The notes beneath the pieces are model-generated. The model saw nothing but the letters and a program-made list of their open reading frames with translations. It was not told the DNA's origin and ran no database searches. From positions 1,543,226 through 1,607,225 of the forward strand of contig NZ_JH992922.1 of the NCBI RefSeq assembly GCF_000315425.1: DNA of 64,000 nucleotides, written 5' to 3'. Numbering within the stretch: the first letter of the stretch is position 1; each line of letters begins with the position of its first letter. Position numbers and translations under genes: made by a program. Shown in pieces: positions 61,948 to 64,000 of this stretch. This DNA is from Massilia timonae CCUG 45783 (lineage in GTDB: Bacteria > Pseudomonadota > Gammaproteobacteria > Burkholderiales > Burkholderiaceae_D).

Positions 61948-62672
61948 ATGACTAGACCGTCTTCGCTGCACGCGGAGTCTCCGATGGTCTTCGTCAGCAC
62001 GCTGTACTTCGTGCGGCCGCCGGCGAAGGTCGAGGTCATCAACGACATCAACGGTGAGCTGGTTAGGTTGCACCGCGTCGTGCAGCATCACCTCGAGGAA
62101 TTCGTGAGGCACTTCAAATGGGCGCTGGCCAGCTGCGCGGTTTTCAAGTGGCACCAGGAGACACCACCGGACACGCTCACGGACATCCAGCGCGCCGTGA
62201 GGTTCTTCTACCTGCAGCATCATGCGTTTGGCGGTAAGGTGCAAGGACAGACTTGGGGCACGGCAACGACTACCCCGCCGATCGACCTGCTGCGGATTGA
62301 AGAGAACTTGTCCGCAGCCCACCTGCGGCTGTCGGGCGCCTACATCGAGAACATGGACTGGCACAGGCTGATGGAACGGTACGACCGCCCCCATACGCTC
62401 TTCTACCTTGATCCGCCATACTGGGAGACCGAAGGGTATGGCGACAACTTCGGACTCGAGGAATACGAGAAGATGGCGGCCCTGATGAAGCGCTTGAAGG
62501 GGAAGGCGATCGTGAGCCTGAACGATCATCCTGAGATCCGTCGTGTGTTCGCGGACTTCCAGATGGACACGGTGCCGATCAACTATACGGTGGTGGCGGG
62601 AAGGGCGTCGAGCGAGCTGAAGTGATCATCTATAGCTGGGATCGCGCGGCTGAACCAGCTGGACTGTTCTAA
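61948..62672 (+). pseudogene. Phage-type DNA adenine N6-methyltransferase (Dam/D12 class), truncated and frameshifted
   Basis: The surviving frame (61948-62625) retains PPAKVEVINDINGELVRLHRVVQHHLEEFV, the catalytic FYLDPPYWETEGYG (DPPY motif IV) and LKGKAIVSLNDHPEIRRVFADF. The SAM-binding N-terminus (the K-W-G-G-K and F-x-G-x-G regions) is missing. The C-terminus is in another frame: after PINYTVVAG the expected GGGKG segment and AEVIIYSWDRAAEPAGLF continue to TAA at 62670-62672, as if one G was lost near 62592. With both defects the enzyme should be inactive. It marks this region as an eroded prophage. Confidence 0.8.
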
Positions 62673-62933
62673 GTCGACGCAAGTGTATACGTCTGCACTC
62701 CTACTTCCGATTCCCCTGACTGTCAGCCTCTCACGCATCCTGTTACGAGCACGCCGCCACTTTCAAAAATTTCATATTACTTTCTCGGTTTGCATTAAAG
62801 GAAGTATTTGAGCTTAGGAAAGATTATATGCAATTGGGATTAATTTAAGATTTGTTACATTGCGCGCTCATCTAATAAATATTGAGGAGTACGATCGACT
62901 CGCGCGCTTCCAACTTTACTGAGAGAACTATAA

Positions 62934-64000
62934 AGTGGACCCATCAGTCAAGACACTCAGCCGGCTAGTTTAAGCTGTGTCCATTTCCACTTCAGCAGCT
63001 GCCCGGCGCTGCCCCGTTCCGCCGTTTTTCTCCGGCTCTTGGTCCGCGTCGCCGAACTTGTCGACGATCAACGCACCTCCTCCAACACCGGCACGGTAGA
63101 CATGATCTGGCGTCTCGTAGCCCAGCGCCTGGTGTGGACGCTCGGCGTTGTAAAACGCGAAGTACTGTGCCAGGCCGACTGTCAGCTCGGCCATGTTGGC
63201 GTAGCCCTTCAGGTACACGTCCTCGTACTTCACGTTGCGCCACAGGCGCTCGACGAAGATGTTGTCCAGCGCCCGTCCTCGCCCATCCATGCTGATGGCC
63301 ACGCCTTCGCGCTTGAGCACGCTGGTAAAGGCGTCACTGGTGAACTGCGAGCCCTGGTCGCTGTTGAATACCTCGGGCTTGCCGTGGTGGCGCAATGCCT
63401 CCTCCAGACAGTCCACGCAGAACGACGCGTCCATGCTGTTGCTGATGCGCCAGGCCAGCACACGACGCGAGTACCAATCGATGACCGCCACCAGGTAGGC
63501 AAAGCCGCGCGCCAGCCGAATGTACGTCAGGTCCGTACTCCACACCTGGTTCGGCCGCGTGACCGCCACCCCGCGCAGCAGATAGGGATAGACCTTGTGC
63601 TGCGGGTGCGGCTTGCTCGTGGACGGCCCCGGCGCCATGCCCGCCAAGCCCATTTCCCGCATCAGGCGCTGCACGCGCTTGCGGTTGACGCGGTGCTCTC
63701 GGCCTCGCAGGAAGACCGCCATGCGCCGGCTGCCGTAGAACGGGCGGCTGGTGTACTCCTCGTCGATCAGGGCGCGCAGCTGGCCGTCCTCCTCCTCGAT
63801 GCATTCCTGTCGGGCCGCCGCCTCCAGCCGCCGATACACGGTCGAACGCGGCACGCCGGCCAGCTCGCACTGCATCGTCAGCGGTATCTTGTCCTCGCGC
63901 TCGATCCACCGTGCCCGCTCGGCCGGACTCATTCCCCAAGCTTTTTTTTTGAGCCAATCCACCTGCATCTTCAGCTTGCCGATCTCGCTGTACAGCTTGT
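62934..64000 (-). mobile_element. IS3-family insertion sequence, copy 2 (right part beyond the window)
   Basis: The element begins with AGTGGACCC at 62934 and matches copy 1 at a constant offset of 48,213 bp over the whole visible ~1067 bp. The only difference I found is an extra A in the slippery run (nine T on the plus strand at 63942-63950, against eight at 15729-15736). Its far end lies outside the window. The 260 bp between the methylase remnant and this element is AT-rich and holds no gene that I can support. Confidence 0.92.
62970..64000 (-). CDS. IS3-family transposase, OrfA and OrfB in one frame (partial at window edge)
   Basis: Because the slippery run is nine A long in this copy, the OrfA frame continues directly into OrfB: GKLKMQVDWLKKKAWGMSPAE reads through without a stop. 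In copy 1 the same frame ends three codons after the run. The protein would be a constitutive OrfAB transposase with the same DDE residues (WSTDLTY, NSDQGSQ, IFVERLW). The N-terminal HTH of OrfA lies beyond the window, so completeness is not known. Confidence 0.88.
   Translation of the reverse strand, partial: KLYSEIGKLKMQVDWLKKKAWGMSPAERARWIEREDKIPLTMQCELAGVPRSTVYRRLEAAARQECIEEEDGQLRALIDEEYTSRPFYGSRRMAVFLRGREHRVNRKRVQRLMREMGLAGMAPGPSTSKPHPQHKVYPYLLRGVAVTRPNQVWSTDLTYIRLARGFAYLVAVIDWYSRRVLAWRISNSMDASFCVDCLEEALRHHGKPEVFNSDQGSQFTSDAFTSVLKREGVAISMDGRGRALDNIFVERLWRNVKYEDVYLKGYANMAELTVGLAQYFAFYNAERPHQALGYETPDHVYRAGVGGGALIVDKFGDADQEPEKNGGTGQRRAAAEVEMDTA

Overview
The window is GC-rich chromosomal DNA whose gene content and gene order point to a betaproteobacterium of the Oxalobacteraceae, most likely Massilia or a close relative. 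The evidence is the pgk-pyk-fba cluster followed by purC-purE-purK-sua5, a Gmd/Rmd D-rhamnose pathway, and abundant PAS/GGDEF/EAL/HD-GYP signalling proteins. No rRNA, tRNA or CRISPR was recognised. The taxonomic call is inference from protein content only.

Layout. 1-4.9 kb: moaC 5' end, a secreted M48 protease, a YheT-type hydrolase with a conserved hypothetical partner, a small zinc-finger protein, and the azlC-azlD amino-acid exporter. 5-12.6 kb: glycolysis (pgk, pyk, fba), then a tight purC-purE-purK-sua5 operon. 12.9-16.3 kb: a GDSL lipoprotein and an OmpW porin gene interrupted by an IS3-family element. 16.4-33.9 kb: mixed housekeeping genes, including a PAS-GGDEF-EAL protein, a DUF5916-type protein, a PAP2 phosphatase lipoprotein, gcdH, msrA, cfa, a hemerythrin-PdxH fusion, tcdA, an FKBP isomerase, cysK and a zinc-type CDF/ArsR pair. 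34-48 kb: M16 peptidase, phosphoesterase, pncC, a hybrid kinase coupled to a REC-PAS-GGDEF-EAL-REC regulator, a TetR-controlled membrane protein, thiL and maeB. 48.4-52.8 kb: gmd-rmd and two glycosyltransferases, resembling D-rhamnan (A-band-like) synthesis. 52.8-59.5 kb: REC-HD-GYP regulator and MHYT hybrid kinase, then a TPR/GT41 (SPINDLY/O-GlcNAc-transferase-like) protein. 59.5-64 kb: an AT-richer mobile island with a Clp-fold serine proteinase, a small overlapping gene, prophage-type small genes, a doubly damaged DNA adenine methylase and a second copy of the same IS.

How the genes work together. Two hybrid histidine kinases are each translationally coupled (4-nt overlaps) to a c-di-GMP enzyme, one GGDEF-EAL and one HD-GYP. 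The HD-GYP gene collides tail to tail, by 29 bp, with the last gene of the rhamnan operon, so polysaccharide output and c-di-GMP control are adjacent. Sua5 and TcdA are both steps of t6A/ct6A tRNA modification. The TetR and ArsR/SmtB repressors each have a readable operator beside them.

The observations most worth following are: the hemerythrin-PdxH fusion (an O2-binding fold on an O2-using oxidase); the IS pair that differs by one A in the frameshift slippery run, so that one copy encodes a frameshift-independent fused transposase; the proteinase plus overlapping 56-codon gene in the island; and three clear operator-type palindromes.
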